Part shown: positions 54,918 to 64,000 of the stretch, one piece after another
How the letters are laid out: every line of letters starts with the position of its first letter
Numbering within the stretch: the stretch's first letter is position 1
Assembly (NCBI GenBank): GCA_030704615.1
Contig: CM060732.1
Span: 6,140,001-6,204,000, forward strand
Direction of reading: 5' to 3'
DNA: 64,000 nucleotides
Source: Takakia lepidozioides
Lineage: Eukaryota > Streptophyta > Takakiopsida > Takakiales > Takakiaceae
Made by a program: the position numbers and the translations under genes
Notes under the pieces: generated by a model
What the model was told of the DNA's origin: nothing
Database searches by the model: none
Seen by the model: the letters and a program-made list of their open reading frames with translations, nothing else

Positions 54918-55150
54918 CTGTAAACGAGTCTCATTGCTGGTAACAGTTTTCCCGGCTGCTCCAGAATAAGAACGCTGCACCAAGGACCATCACCCATCTC
55001 GCAGTAGAATAGCTCTTTCCAATATGTGTCGCGGAATTCGGCAACCCACACTTGCACCAATTCTAGTTCCGGGGCCTCCTCTCTCGTAGGCAGCTGCAAA
55101 TGACCACCCTCAACCAAAAAAGACAGTTGTCGTTCGGCCTCCTGCATTTG
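54918..55150 (-). pseudogene. Copy 2 exon 5 (inverted)
   Basis: The frame gives MQEAERQLSFLVEGG, LELVQVWVAEFRDTYWKELF and ends PAMRLVYR before GTACAT. Exon 5 ends alike in copy 1 (AAMRLLYR) and copy 3 (KRVLYR), so the splice junction is conserved across three diverged copies. AAT-CGGCGCC-GATT palindromes occur in the intron just downstream (54698, 54760, 54823). Confidence 0.65.
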
Positions 55151-55271
55151 CTGCTACCACACAGAAACCCAATAATGAATCATTGCGGCCCATTCGATAG
55201 ACACAGGACATCACCAAAACCAACCTACACCCCCAACAGACGAGAACAACTCTATCAGTCAGAATTCTTAC

Positions 55272-55680
55272 CTGCCACCACCACATGGCCTTATCTAGCC
55301 AGTCGCCTAGTGCCGTCTCGGAACATCTATTGGCCGTGGGAAATTTCAGTCTGGTCCGGGTCGCAAAGTCCGAGTTCCACAGCTTCAACCAGGCAGTCTC
55401 GCACTCCCATGAAACACAGGACGATGCAACCATCTGCAACTTGTCAAGTGTCATCTCAGGTTTGTCCTTAGCTTTTAAATTCTTGTAGTGCGCAGTAATT
55501 TGAAACAGGAATCCTGTATCCAGGGCAGGATCACAGATGGCGCTGTACTTTCCTATTTTGCTGTGCATTTTTGTTCGATAAGCGGCCAAGTTCTTCTGCA
55601 GCGCCTCGTCGATGAGCTTCTCGTTCTCTGGTGTTTCGGGAAGATGAGCGTAAGCCGCCAATGTCAAGTTTGCGGGCCTC
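55272..55680 (-). pseudogene. Copy 2 exons 3 and 4 fused (inverted)
   Basis: LTLAAYAHLPETPENEKLID, KIGKYSAICDPALDTGFLF and MTLDKLQMVASSCVSWECET align to exon 3 of copy 1, and AWLKLWNS...LGDWLDKAMWWWQ aligns to exon 4. There is no intron between them, unlike copy 1. It ends at a GTAAGA donor. Confidence 0.65.
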
Positions 55681-55875
55681 GAGTCTCAAACCACAGTACC
55701 GTTCCCGTAACTTCTCATTTGATTTTTTGTCTTTTGCAGCTGCAGTCTATGCTGTTCCGGGATTGTCATGTGGGCCGCTTATGGCCTTCCCATAAATCGG
55801 CGCCGAATTCAGACCTTTGCACTCAGTTCTGAATGTTGCAAATCGATGCCGACTTACACGTGCTGCTTGTTTGCA

Positions 55876-56334
55876 GACTCGCATCTTTTATGCTTTTTGC
55901 CTTCAGAAATCGAAGACGAAGTCGGCTGGCTTCAACGAGCGCGGTAAGTTACTCGATCATGACTTCAACCCAGTGGAGGACGACATAGTACGCAATGTTG
56001 TTCCTCAAGAGAGATTGGCCAATGACATGATGGTTCTCTACACAGGGGTGGTCGCGAGAAAAGCACTCAGTTCATGCAGGTATTTCTTGAGACTTGCTGC
56101 CCGGATGGTGGGAGGGTGGTGGACCTGTCTGCAGGAACTGGGGCATCAATGATAGCTACTCAAGTTTGTGGAAGACATCTCATTGCACTGGAAGGTGACA
56201 CTGAACTTTACTCCGAGAAACTCCAGGGCTTGCAGCGAATTTTGCGATTGGAGCAGGATAAGGGAAGGAGGCACTTCCTAGTTGGATGGATGAAACCCCA
56301 TGCGACGAGGACCGTATTGTCGAACTGTGAGTAA
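55876..56334 (+). pseudogene. Copy 2 exons 7-8: motif I half of the methyltransferase
   Basis: After TTTGCAG it reads IFYAFCLQKSKTKSAGF and LLDHDFNPVEDD, then, past slips near 56050-56065, TQFMQVFLETCCPDGGRVVD, LSAGTGASMIATQVCGRHLI and ALEGDTELYSEKL. This is a good beta-class motif I with GRHLIALEGD, comparable to GRxFIGIExD. A GTAAGT donor follows at about 56333. There is no intron inside the glycine loop, in contrast to copy 1. Confidence 0.65.
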
Positions 56335-56508
56335 GTTCTGATGACCATTTCTTTGTAGTGAAATTTATCTTCTATTTCTTGAATAACGGCTGAAGTCTTT
56401 GGATCCTCAATGTTGTGGGAGACAGGGGCTTCATGTGATTTAAATGGCCATAATTGTTTTTTCTTGCAGTGGTGACGAATCAGTTCGGGAGAGTGCCCAT
56501 GATCGCAT

Positions 56509-57441
56509 TGTTATAGGGCTGTCTAAGACTTAGGCAGAATCGGGGGATTTGTGGGTACCCCTACTTTTTGCGCAGCTGTGATACTTCATGGTTGTGTGAT
56601 CACAGCCCGACACAGGTCACACAGATCACAGTCACAGGGTGTGACGACCTGTGATACTTCATGGCTGTGTGATCACAGCCCGACATAGGTCACACAGGTC
56701 ACAGGGTGTGACGACCTATGACGCTTCATGACTGTATGATCACAGCCCGACACAGGTCACAGTCACAGGATGTGACGACCTGTGATATTTCATGGCTGTG
56801 TGGACACAGCTCAACACACATCACAGTTCGTCGCGGGCCACACAGGCGCTGTTACCACAGATGGAGCACAGGAAGCGGGAACACCACCAGCGGGCATACA
56901 GTATGGTTACGAGCTGACTGACGGTTAGAAGTGCAGTTAGACAGTTATAGTTCGCTTCTGGGATATCGTTTTGGGGGGAGGATGAGCGCGGAAAGGGGGA
57001 TCTTGAGCTTAGGGATGGAGAGCACATGAAAGAGGAGAGACGATCTGATGATGCTTGATATCTGCAAGCTGTAGAGAATGTACGGTAGAGCAGAATAGAG
57101 ATACCATGGCTACGACCTGAAACATGATAGATATAAATCTGATTCATATTTCATACTCACACTGTGTAGAGAGATCTGAGTGAAGCTGTGGAATGAATGC
57201 TTGAGTAGATGGAACATGGTAGATTGCAGAAGCAATCTGATACTTAGTCATAGTCAGTAAGGTAACTTGCTAACATGAATGCAAGAAGGAATAGAAATAG
57301 GAAAGCATCCCCATAATACACTAGTTGTAGGTCATGACTGATTGTTCTGAGTAGGAGGAGTACTTAGAGATATCCAACTCTTCTATCTTGGAGTTTCCAC
57401 CTCGGATAGCGAAGGGATGGGTGAGTAAAAGCTGCTCGACA
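56509..57441 (+). repeat. 5' LTR of gypsy-like family 2
   Basis: It starts TGTTATAGGGCTGTCTAAGA and ends GCTGCTCGACA. U3 holds about four copies of a ~60-bp repeat (CACAGGGTGTGACGACCTGTGATACTTCATGGCTGT-type units, 56595-56815). The R/U5 part, from GAAGCAATCTGATACT and GATATCCAACTCTTC on, matches family 1. Confidence 0.75.
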
Positions 57442-57463
57442 TTTGGCGATCATACTGGGGAAC
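57442..57463 (+). promoter_or_regulatory. Primer-binding site region
   Basis: TTTGGCGATCATACTGGGGA directly follows the LTR end CGACA. The form TTTGGCGxC..xxGGGGA is that seen in Athila/Tat-type plant gypsy elements. The identical position in the 13-kb copy reads TTTGACGACCATACTGGGGA. Confidence 0.55.
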
Positions 57464-57489
57464 TGAGTCAAGAACGACCAGATGTGACA

Positions 57490-58254
57490 GGCATCTGGTG
57501 GGAGGAGGTTGGAGAATCAAAGAATTTGATGTGAATAAAATTCCGTGTGAAACAGAGAAGGAAAGATTGGCCAAGCAATTCTTTCAAAGGTTCTTGGAGT
57601 TGCCAGACAGTTGTAAGGAAAACATTCTTAAGAGAGTGCATGATTCTGATCCAGAGTGGGGATTAGAGAAATGAGTGATAAAGATTAATCAAGTGGCCTG
57701 TAGAGGGAGAGCAAGCTGGTTACCAACATTGGTTTATGTGATAGCGGTGCTATCCATAAAACGAGTGGAGTTTGAAGGCTGGGAGGAACGGAACGTGAAT
57801 GTGTTTACTCATATGCATGAAGAGCTTGTACTGGTAAAGAATTGGATTCCCAAGGATATCTTGTGGATCAAACTTACACCAAGAACAGCTTTCCAGACCT
57901 GTTTGCCATATGGGTATATGGTAACGGAGCCTTCTAGTCTAGCCAAGGGTACATTAAAGCTTGAAAGAAATCCAGGCATATACGAGAGATACTACAGTCC
58001 AAAGAGTTGTGGTTATTACCTCATCAAAGACGTGAAAGATATGGGTCATGAGTGATGAAAGGGAAGCTAAACTCCACAGATATTCAGCGAAAAGGGAAAG
58101 CTATTTAAAAGCTAATTATCCGTATCTTTGGCAAAAGAAAATAGATATAGGAGAATCATCTGGGCCTCTCACACCACCAAGACCAGTAAGTTCATCACCT
58201 ATACCTGAAGATTCTAGCTTAGATATCACACCTATTCCTTACAGGAGAGATTAA
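57490..58254 (+). pseudogene. gag leader protein, family 2
   Basis: WRIKEFDVNKIPCETEKERL, a stop (near 57672), then SWLPTLVYVIAVLSIKRVEF, HEELVLVKNWIPKDILWIKL and YYSPKSCGYYLIKDVKD. The next frame (58048-58254) is Pro/Ser-rich. The protein is shared with the 12.5-13.0 kb fragment but has no named domain. It is likely the N-terminal part of gag. Confidence 0.5.
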
Positions 58255-58458
58255 AAGATCTGGTGGAAGAAGAAGATCAAAGTACGAGGGGAAAGAACTG
58301 AAGGGAATCCATGGATTAGAGATTGGACAGAAATCTTTGATCAAAGTTGGCACGGTACACCCAGAGCAAGAACACCAGTTTCTGATACACCAGCTAACGA
58401 CAGGGAGAAGGATGAAGAAGGGCCATCGGAGAGCTCAAACACTCCAACACCACTTTAA

Positions 58459-60490
58459 TTGAGTTATATGAGTCAGGAAGAAGAAATCCAAGATAAGAAC
58501 TTGGAAGATGAAAACAGGGAGAAGAACTTGGAAGACGAAGGGTATGAAGACGTAGACCCAACAGTTGAGGTTGAGACTACAACCAGGACATCCCAACCTG
58601 TTGGACCTGGACCAAGTGGAGCACTTGGATCACAGGCCAACACAGGTGTCGGCTCAGGGGGATCAGGCGGGCAGCTTGGATCTGGCTCTGGGGGGACAAG
58701 GAGTGTGGGAAGTAGTTCAACTGGTGTTGGGGGTACTACAAATAGAGGGGGGCCAGTAGAAGGAAGTGCTCAGGGGCCAGCACCTAGTGGAAGTTCAACC
58801 ACAACCATAGCAGGACCTCAAGGGCCAGCACCTACAAGGGGCCCAACACCTACAGGAGGACCAGCACCTGCAGTAGGGCAGGGAGTAGGGCCACAGATGG
58901 CGGCAGTAGCCCCAACTCGAGCAAAACCACCTTTCCCAATCTATGGAGGGAAAGGGAATCCAGATGTACATGTCAATCAGTTTGAGAAAAATGTGCATAG
59001 TGAACAATGAGAATGATGATGATTCAAAGTTAAGACTATTCCCTTCTTCACTTATCAAAAGAGCAAGTGAGTGGTATGCTCGATTTCCAGATGACCATTT
59101 CCAAACGTGGGATGACCTTAGCACAGCATTCCGGAACAGATTCAGGACAAGCAAAACTGAGGACGAGGTGTACAGTAGCCTACAACAGTTGAGACAGAAG
59201 AAGCATGAAACTGTTGAGGAATACATGGAGAAGATGGAGTTAATGATAAGAAAGCTGGCTGCTATACCAGCAGCAGGATTACAGAAGACTTGGTTTGTGA
59301 GTGGACTAAGACCAAAATTACAAAAGAAAGTGGATATGCTACCCCATCGTACAGTGGAGGAAGCATTCAAAACAGCCAACAGGATTGAGCAATTAGGAAT
59401 GCTCGGGAAGGATAAGAGGGATGATGATGACTCTGAAGATGAGCCAGATGAGGAAGAAGAGCAAGAGTTCAAGAGGAAGAACAGGAAGAAGGAAAAGTTG
59501 AAGAAGGACAACTACGAAAAGAGATTGGAAGAAATCTTGAAGAAATATGCAAAAGAGACTGCAACCCACTGGAGGAAGGGAGCCTGGTGTTCAAAATGCC
59601 AAAATGAAGGCCATACCACAACTGAGTGCCATATGAAAGAGAAGCACTGTGCCATCTATAAGATGGATAACCATTCCACTGAGAATTGTTATTATAATAG
59701 GAAAACAACTACAAGGGAACCTAGGCAAGTGAGGGTGCATCAAGTGCAGCCCCAGCCAAGAAGAAACAATGACCAGGACCACTATGGTAGGCCTGGTGGA
59801 TATAACAATGGTATGGTATGGAGAGGTAATCCAGGAGGGAATTACCAAGGCAATCCCGGAGACAACTATTAGGGTAATCCAAGGGGGAATTACCAGCCAG
59901 GGAATCAGGATTATAGAAATAATCCCAAAATAGACCAAGGGCGAGGACCCAATGGTGAAGAACTGTGTTACTATTGTAACCAGGCACGACATCGCAAGGC
60001 AGCCTGTCCATTCTGGATCAGACACCAGAATGAGATGAGAGCTCATGTGAATGAGGGCTCGGTAGTGGCAGCTCACATGGTTATGCCATGTTTTGTACCA
60101 GAAGTAAGTACAATGATAGTTACCAAAAGCAAGGCTAAACTATTACCTCCAGTGGATGAGGAGGAAGATGTTAATGAAGATGGCAGTGATGTGCATGAAG
60201 ATGATGAGGCATGGAGGGATGAGAAGGAACTGCACAAGGAGGTGGCAGAAGCTATAAGAGAAATGCAGAAGGAGACAGATATCCCTATAGTAGAATCAAT
60301 AGACTCTGAAGAAGAAAATGATGAAGGTGAAGATGAAATGAAGCAAGATGCTTCACATGTTCAAGATAATGAAGGGGCTTTGGCTGAAGTAATATGCCAA
60401 TCCAAAGCTGAGACTACAATTGGGCAGCTATTGGTTGTGGCATCCCATTGTAGACGTGCAGGCTGTATCAAGCAATCAATCAGATTACTC
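58459..60490 (+). pseudogene. gag polyprotein, family 2
   Basis: A Gly/Pro/Thr-rich low-complexity region (58580-58930) precedes the gag core: LRLFPSSLIKRASEWYARFP, FQTWDDLSTAFRNRF, ETVEEYMEKMELMIRKLAAI and HRTVEEAFKTANRIEQLG, which is the retrotransposon gag domain. Two zinc-binding regions follow: CSKCQNEGHTTTEC and, after a TAG at 59870-59872, CYYCNQARHRKAAC. A slip in an A-run near 58987 separates start and core. An acidic linker follows to 60490. Confidence 0.85.
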
Positions 60491-60492
60491 AT

Positions 60493-60980
60493 GTGACAGA
60501 GAATACAGACCGGAACAGCAAGGTGACAAGTTATAATGTGAAGCCTGAAGGGCGAGAAACAGTCGTGGACTTTGATGATTCCATGCCAGTAATCCAATTG
60601 AGAATTGGAAGCACAGACCTGACTGATGTACTGATTGATGGAGGCTCAGGAGTGAATATCATGACAGACCAATTAAGGCAGAAGCTTGGTTTGAGTAAAT
60701 GAAACCAGCCCCATTCACAGTAACAATGGCAAATCAAAGAAGTGTACAGCCATTAGGCTTGATAAGAGGAGTGAAAATACTGATTCAGAAGTTGGTCTTT
60801 AAGATCACTGTGACTATATTGAAAATGGATGACGTCATGGAAGCTTATTCCTTATTGTTGGGATGACCATGGCTGAAACAAGCCAAGGTGTTCCATGACT
60901 GGAATACTCAGATTCTAACTGTGCGTAAGGATAAGCACAAGATACAAATTTCAACTAAGAAATTAGGTAGACTACCTGCT
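60493..60980 (+). pseudogene. Retroviral-type aspartic protease, family 2
   Basis: VIQLRIGSTDLTDVLIDGGS then GVNIMTDQLRQKLGL: DGGSG stands for the DTGA/DSGA active-site triad, a variant known in plant gypsy elements. After a frame change near 60700 come MANQRSVQPLGLIRGVKILI and VFKITVTILKMDD, the flap and second half. The segment ends at the insertion of element D. It would mature gag/pol. Confidence 0.75.
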
Positions 60981-62052
60981 ACTAGGAGGTTAGCTATTTC
61001 ATGAGCATGAGCGGCATGAGCGGAGTAGTAAGACAATCGGTTTTCATGAGCAGAAGTACAAATTTTGGAAATAAAAAACATTAAAAATATTATTTTAATG
61101 GAATGTGTCAGAAAAGAAAAGAAAAAAACCAATATAATATTCATTCTTTGAAGTAGAAATTGTAGTTTTGAGAGCCGTGCTCATGATATTTCGTCTTCCG
61201 CTCATGCGAATTCCGAGCGACATTTGCAAAAATGGCGCCGAATTTCGCGGTAATAGGTTTCGCAACCGGAGAAATCTGCGACGTATTTCGCGGTAATAGG
61301 TGTCTCCGGCGAAAAATGGTGCCGAATTTCGCGGCTATAGGTTCCAACATGATTGGTGTGTTAAGCCCAAAATTTGGAAATGTGGCGCCGAATTTCGGTA
61401 CATGGTGCCGGGGATTGCACAAATGTTGGGCAGTTCTGGGCCATGTGACTGGAAATTCGGCGCCATTTTTCTAGACATCGTTCCCGTACATGTTGGAACT
61501 TAGCCAGTTTTCGGCCCAAAATAGGGGAATTCGGCGCCATTTTTCCAGAAATGGCCCCCACAACTGTTACTGTTGGAACTCAGTTTTTTGGAAGATTTGC
61601 AAATTTTTCCTGCCGCCATCTTTGTATTGATTCTGTTTCGACATTGAATTGCCACTGGATGTCAACGGATATCCAACAGTCCATAGTGTTTAAAAGACAT
61701 TACCTTAATATTGTCTGTCTCATTCTAGGAGTTTTGGGGTGCATTTCATTACACTGCAAAACAAAGTCTAATGCATCAAAATGTAATTGCAAATATCCAT
61801 ATGGTGGATTCCCTTTGCCCCATCAATGATTTCTGGAATCCCGGCGGAGGAGTTTGTGCAACTCGTTCATGCTCAACGCTGGTGCATGAATAAAGTCATC
61901 AATAGTCAAGTTCATCCTCAACCTCTTCAGGTAAATGTAATACAGATGCTTGCACGGATAATACTTTGGCCCCTTCTTTGCTTCCATCAACGAGAAGTCC
62001 GTACAATTGCAAGTCGGTTCCACTCCAATCGTAATTGTGTATACGTCGTCGC
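60981..62052 (-). mobile_element. Mutator-like element D (5'-truncated)
   Basis: Opens GGAGGTTAGCTATTTCATGA with CATGAGCGG repeats, then the GGCGCC subterminal block (61205-61550), like A and C. The last ~70 codons of the transposase follow on the minus strand (62052-61823), including the SWIM finger CNCTDF...YYPCKHLYYIYLK. The element ends abruptly at 62052, where a PPR frame begins. Confidence 0.75.
61823..62052 (-). pseudogene. Transposase C-terminus (SWIM finger), element D
   Basis: DDVYTITIGVEPTCNCTDFS to KLLRRDSRNH matches the C-termini of copies A and C almost residue for residue. SWIM (CxCxnCxH) fingers bind DNA or protein in MULE transposases. The rest of the gene is absent. Confidence 0.8.
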
Positions 62053-62170
62053 AGGACATGCACAACAGGGGCGGGGATTGCAGGTTTTGGAGACCTATGA
62101 GCAGTTGATGTGGGAGGGGGTGAAGTCCGACCACATTACGTTCAGAGAGTTCAAATGCCTCTCCACCATG
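62053..62170 (+). pseudogene. PPR repeat fragment at the element D breakpoint
   Basis: The frame reads AGHAQQGRGLQVLETYEQLM then WEGVKSDHITF, the common S/P-type PPR pattern (AxAQxGxGxEALxLFxQMxxEGVKPDxITF). It begins exactly where element D stops. A second PPR fragment sits at 49.5 kb at another breakpoint. Confidence 0.6.
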
Positions 62171-62181
62171 ACCTTGCTTAG

Positions 62182-62673
62182 CTAACCATGCCTTGCTGAT
62201 GTTGTTGTCTTGCACTTGAGCTGTTTTTGGACACTGGCTGGAACATCCACAAGGCGGCTCTGCTCGAGAGAGAAATCAGCTTGAATGCAGGGGCAGATTT
62301 TGAGATCATAATCGCCACTCAGAACGTTGTTCTTTGCACCGGCATGGCATGTCAGCATGCATATCAGCCCAAACTCATTACTCCATGAGCCTTCCACTGC
62401 CGGAGTGTGCCCATTCAAGCCAGATCTTCGAAACGCAGGGATGGAACGGGGTTTTGAAACCAGCATTGCCTAATTGGATACCCAATTCAGCTCCGCATCT
62501 TGGTCCATTAATCTGCTGCACATTGTGAAGTTTTCTGCCCGTTCACCGCAAGTTGAAGAAGGAGTATTCTTAAAACACGGGTACTCATAATCTGAAAATG
62601 GCTCCAGCTTATGTTGCTTGAGTGCAAATATGAGTGTGGTTGGCTTGGCAGCTCTACATCTGGTCCATCCCAC
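62182..62673 (-). pseudogene. Unrecognised minus-strand frame with one stop
   Basis: A frame runs from about 62673 to 62182 with a single TAG at 62470-62472 (WVSN*AML). It is Cys-containing (YPCFKNTPSSTCGERAENF, GLICMLTCHAGAKN, KICPCIQADF) and looks protein-like, but I do not recognise it. A plus-strand frame (62631-62787, with HLVHPTRYDEQVQLDFSHTK and FPSLFWAATYN) overlaps part of it and is equally plausible. Confidence 0.3.
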
Positions 62674-62789
62674 TCGATATGATGAGCAGGTTCAGCTTGA
62701 CTTCTCTCACACAAAAGACGCTGCCAAGATGGGGTTTGCTACCCTAGATGACTTCCCGTCGTTGTTCTGGGCTGCAACATACAATTAAT

Positions 62790-63364
62790 CTGGCCCATGG
62801 CGAGGGGCCTTGCCTTCCACCAATCATCTGTAAGTCCTGTGAAACTGTTTTTGTGGTAGTTTGTAAGCAGTGGGCAGCGATGGTGGGCTGTTGTAGGATT
62901 TGATGAACTCAATGCCGTGTACTGACAGCAACCCCTCATCTCTTATGCAAGCATTCAACAAGCCAAGTTGACTGCAGAGCATATTCAGCCCCCCACGTTT
63001 CTAGTTGCCTAATGTTCTTCATCTCCTGGGCAGAGCATTTTCCAGGGTCTCCATCTGTGATGACACACTATCTTCTCATGTGGTTCAGCTTTTGGTCTTG
63101 CTCTTGTTTGCACCACCCCAATGAAGGGCAGTTCCCACCTGCTTGATTCTCTCTATATGGTTGTCTTGGGTCTTGGCAGGGTTTCCCACAACCGCCTTTC
63201 ATTTTCAGACTACCAGTCATCAGCCTCGTTCTCCAATGCTTCACTTTCTTCCCAAGTGAAGTGCTCTCCTCTTTTATGCTTCAACGTCCCTGCAGATGTC
63301 TTTTCCTTCATCTCCCGTGGTGCTTTCGAATGAATGAGCACTGATTTACATCTATTGGCAACAC
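62790..63364. other. No gene recognised
   Basis: Short frames on both strands have no domain. On the minus strand RGEHFTWEESEALENEADDW (63280-63212) looks like it could be a short exon related to the next entry. No repeat structure is visible. Confidence 0.3.
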
Positions 63365-63994
63365 TTACGGTGTCCCTTTCCTTGCATGCCACTGCAAGCC
63401 CGCATTGACTTTCTTGGCAGGGAAGTCTCCTCCTTCTCCCTCATTTTCTGGCTCTGTTGGTGCCCCACTCACCATGCTATCAGGGCTGCACTTATTTTGT
63501 GGTGTTGCGCCAGCCAAGGGCGATCTTTCACTGGTCCGATTGTTGGCAACAGCTGATTGGAGTCTTCTTGGCAGAGTCTCCCACGAGCTCCCATCAATTT
63601 CAGGCATCAGGTTTTCTACCCTGCCCTTCCACTTTTCATAAGCGAGGTGCCTGTCTTCCTCCCTTTCACTCTTCAGCCTCTCAGGCAGATTTTTCTTCAT
63701 GCGATTGCTGCTCCCATACTTCCAGTCCTTGTTTAATTTTCTCCAGCCATCACCCTCAGATTTGACAAGGTATTGCTGCCCTTCCTTGTGTCTTTCCTCA
63801 CTCCCAGCTGCTGGTTTTATCCCAGATTCACCTCTCATCCTTGCCTGGGGTTTTGCTTGCCAAACAGCCCTTGTGTGGGGAACTTCAATGAAAGACAACA
63901 TCTCATTCTCAGCTCCTGTCTTTGTACCTCTTTGCAGCAGTCCAGCCTCGGGTGCCTCACTTTCTGATTGCTGGGTTGCATTCTTCGCCGCCAA
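63365..63994 (-). CDS. Hypothetical protein, open at the window edge
   Basis: A 209-residue minus-strand frame, stop at 63365, start possibly beyond the window. It is charged and Lys/Glu/Arg-rich (GWRKLNKDWKYGSSNRMKKN, ERLKSEREEDRHLAYEKWKG) with a Gly/Glu-rich end. There are no stops over 630 bp and amino-acid use is natural, so it may be an exon of a real gene. No domain is recognised. Confidence 0.4.
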   Translation of the reverse strand: MAAKNATQQSESEAPEAGLLQRGTKTGAENEMLSFIEVPHTRAVWQAKPQARMRGESGIKPAAGSEERHKEGQQYLVKSEGDGWRKLNKDWKYGSSNRMKKNLPERLKSEREEDRHLAYEKWKGRVENLMPEIDGSSWETLPRRLQSAVANNRTSERSPLAGATPQNKCSPDSMVSGAPTEPENEGEGGDFPAKKVNAGLQWHARKGTP

Positions 63995-64000
63995 CCTTTG

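Larger units (their letters stand above)
52321..56508 (+). pseudogene. ParB-like/DNA methyltransferase gene, copy 2 (internally inverted)
   Basis: All homologous exons of copy 1 are found, but exons 3-6 (about 53370-55680) lie on the minus strand between exons 1-2 and 7-9 on the plus strand. Order on the minus strand is correct, so a single ~2.3 kb inversion explains it. This copy keeps the better motifs: DGNHR in the ParB-like exon, VLVDIPYG (motif IV) and VVDLSAGTGASMIA (motif I). It is broken by a TGA near 52441, slips near 53580 and 56050-56065, and insertion of an LTR at 56509 inside the last exon. Introns carry AATCGGCGCCGATT-type palindromes. Confidence 0.65.
56509..60990 (+). mobile_element. 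Gypsy-like element, family 2 (5' two-fifths)
   Basis: 5' LTR (56509-57441), primer site (from 57442), leader/gag (57490-60490) and protease (60493-60980) lie in order on the plus strand. The element is cut at 60990 by the CATGAGC terminus of element D. It inserted into the last exon of methyltransferase copy 2. Its leader closely matches the inverted fragment at 12.5-13.0 kb, while the U3 parts of the LTRs differ. Confidence 0.8.

Noticed and set aside
1-64000. tRNA, rRNA or snRNA genes
   Set aside because: I scanned for obvious tRNA arms and conserved rRNA words and saw none; only the primer-site complement to tRNA-Met at 40986 was found.

Overview
This is eukaryotic nuclear DNA: multi-exon genes with GT/AG introns, SWIM-type DDE transposases, CACTA (En/Spm) genes and Ty3/gypsy retrotransposons with a chromodomain. 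No bacterial operon logic, tRNA or rRNA is visible. The mix resembles a repeat-rich non-seed streptophyte such as a charophyte alga (Chara braunii is my best guess) or a bryophyte/lycophyte. That is inference from protein style, not a database result. Nearly all of the window is nested mobile DNA in decay, and I see no clearly intact host gene.

Layout. 0.06-0.42 kb: MITE-like inverted repeat. 0.66-4.03 kb: 3' end of a gypsy-like element (extra ORF, polypurine tract, 3' LTR). 4.03-8.0 kb: homopurine/homopyrimidine foldbacks, CATCC..GGATG repeats and unassigned DNA. 8.1-17.19 kb: CACTA transposon (TNP2-like gene, TnpA-like gene, GCGAC-rich subterminal region, TAGTAGTG end) with an inverted 5' fragment of the same gypsy family at 12.5-14.0 kb. 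17.19-18.14 kb: chromovirus integrase plus chromodomain, running directly into two exons of a ParB-like/methyltransferase gene (copy 3). 18.76-24.2 kb: Mutator-like element A. 24.4-31.35 kb: the most complete ParB-like/methyltransferase gene (copy 1), ending just before a CATGAGC-repeat transposon terminus at 31.57 kb. 31.57-32.7 kb: gypsy reverse transcriptase fragment. 32.7-40.9 kb: Mutator-like element B carrying a RING-H2 gene fragment. 40.9-41.8 kb: gag fragment with a tRNA-Met-type primer site. 41.8-49.5 kb: Mutator-like element C plus the 5' part of a fourth methyltransferase copy. 49.5-51.65 kb: PPR fragment and retroelement gag. 52.3-56.5 kb: methyltransferase copy 2 with an internal inversion. 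56.5-60.99 kb: gypsy element (LTR, primer site, gag, protease). 61.0-62.05 kb: truncated element D joined to a PPR fragment. 62.2-64.0 kb: unassigned minus-strand reading frames.

The main point of interest is a recurring module. A SWIM-type MULE transposase on the minus strand is followed by arrays of near-perfect palindromes with a CGG-YR-CCG core, and then by a divergently transcribed gene joining a ParB/sulfiredoxin-like motif (DGNHR) to a permuted N6-adenine/N4-cytosine DNA methyltransferase (DIPY motif before the DLSAGTG motif). The module is duplicated (A/copy 1 and C/copy 4), and the same palindrome theme fills introns of copies 1 and 2. This suggests a transposon lineage carrying its own DNA methyltransferase, perhaps acting on or regulated through the palindromes. 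All copies here carry frameshifts or stop codons, so active members must be sought elsewhere in the genome.
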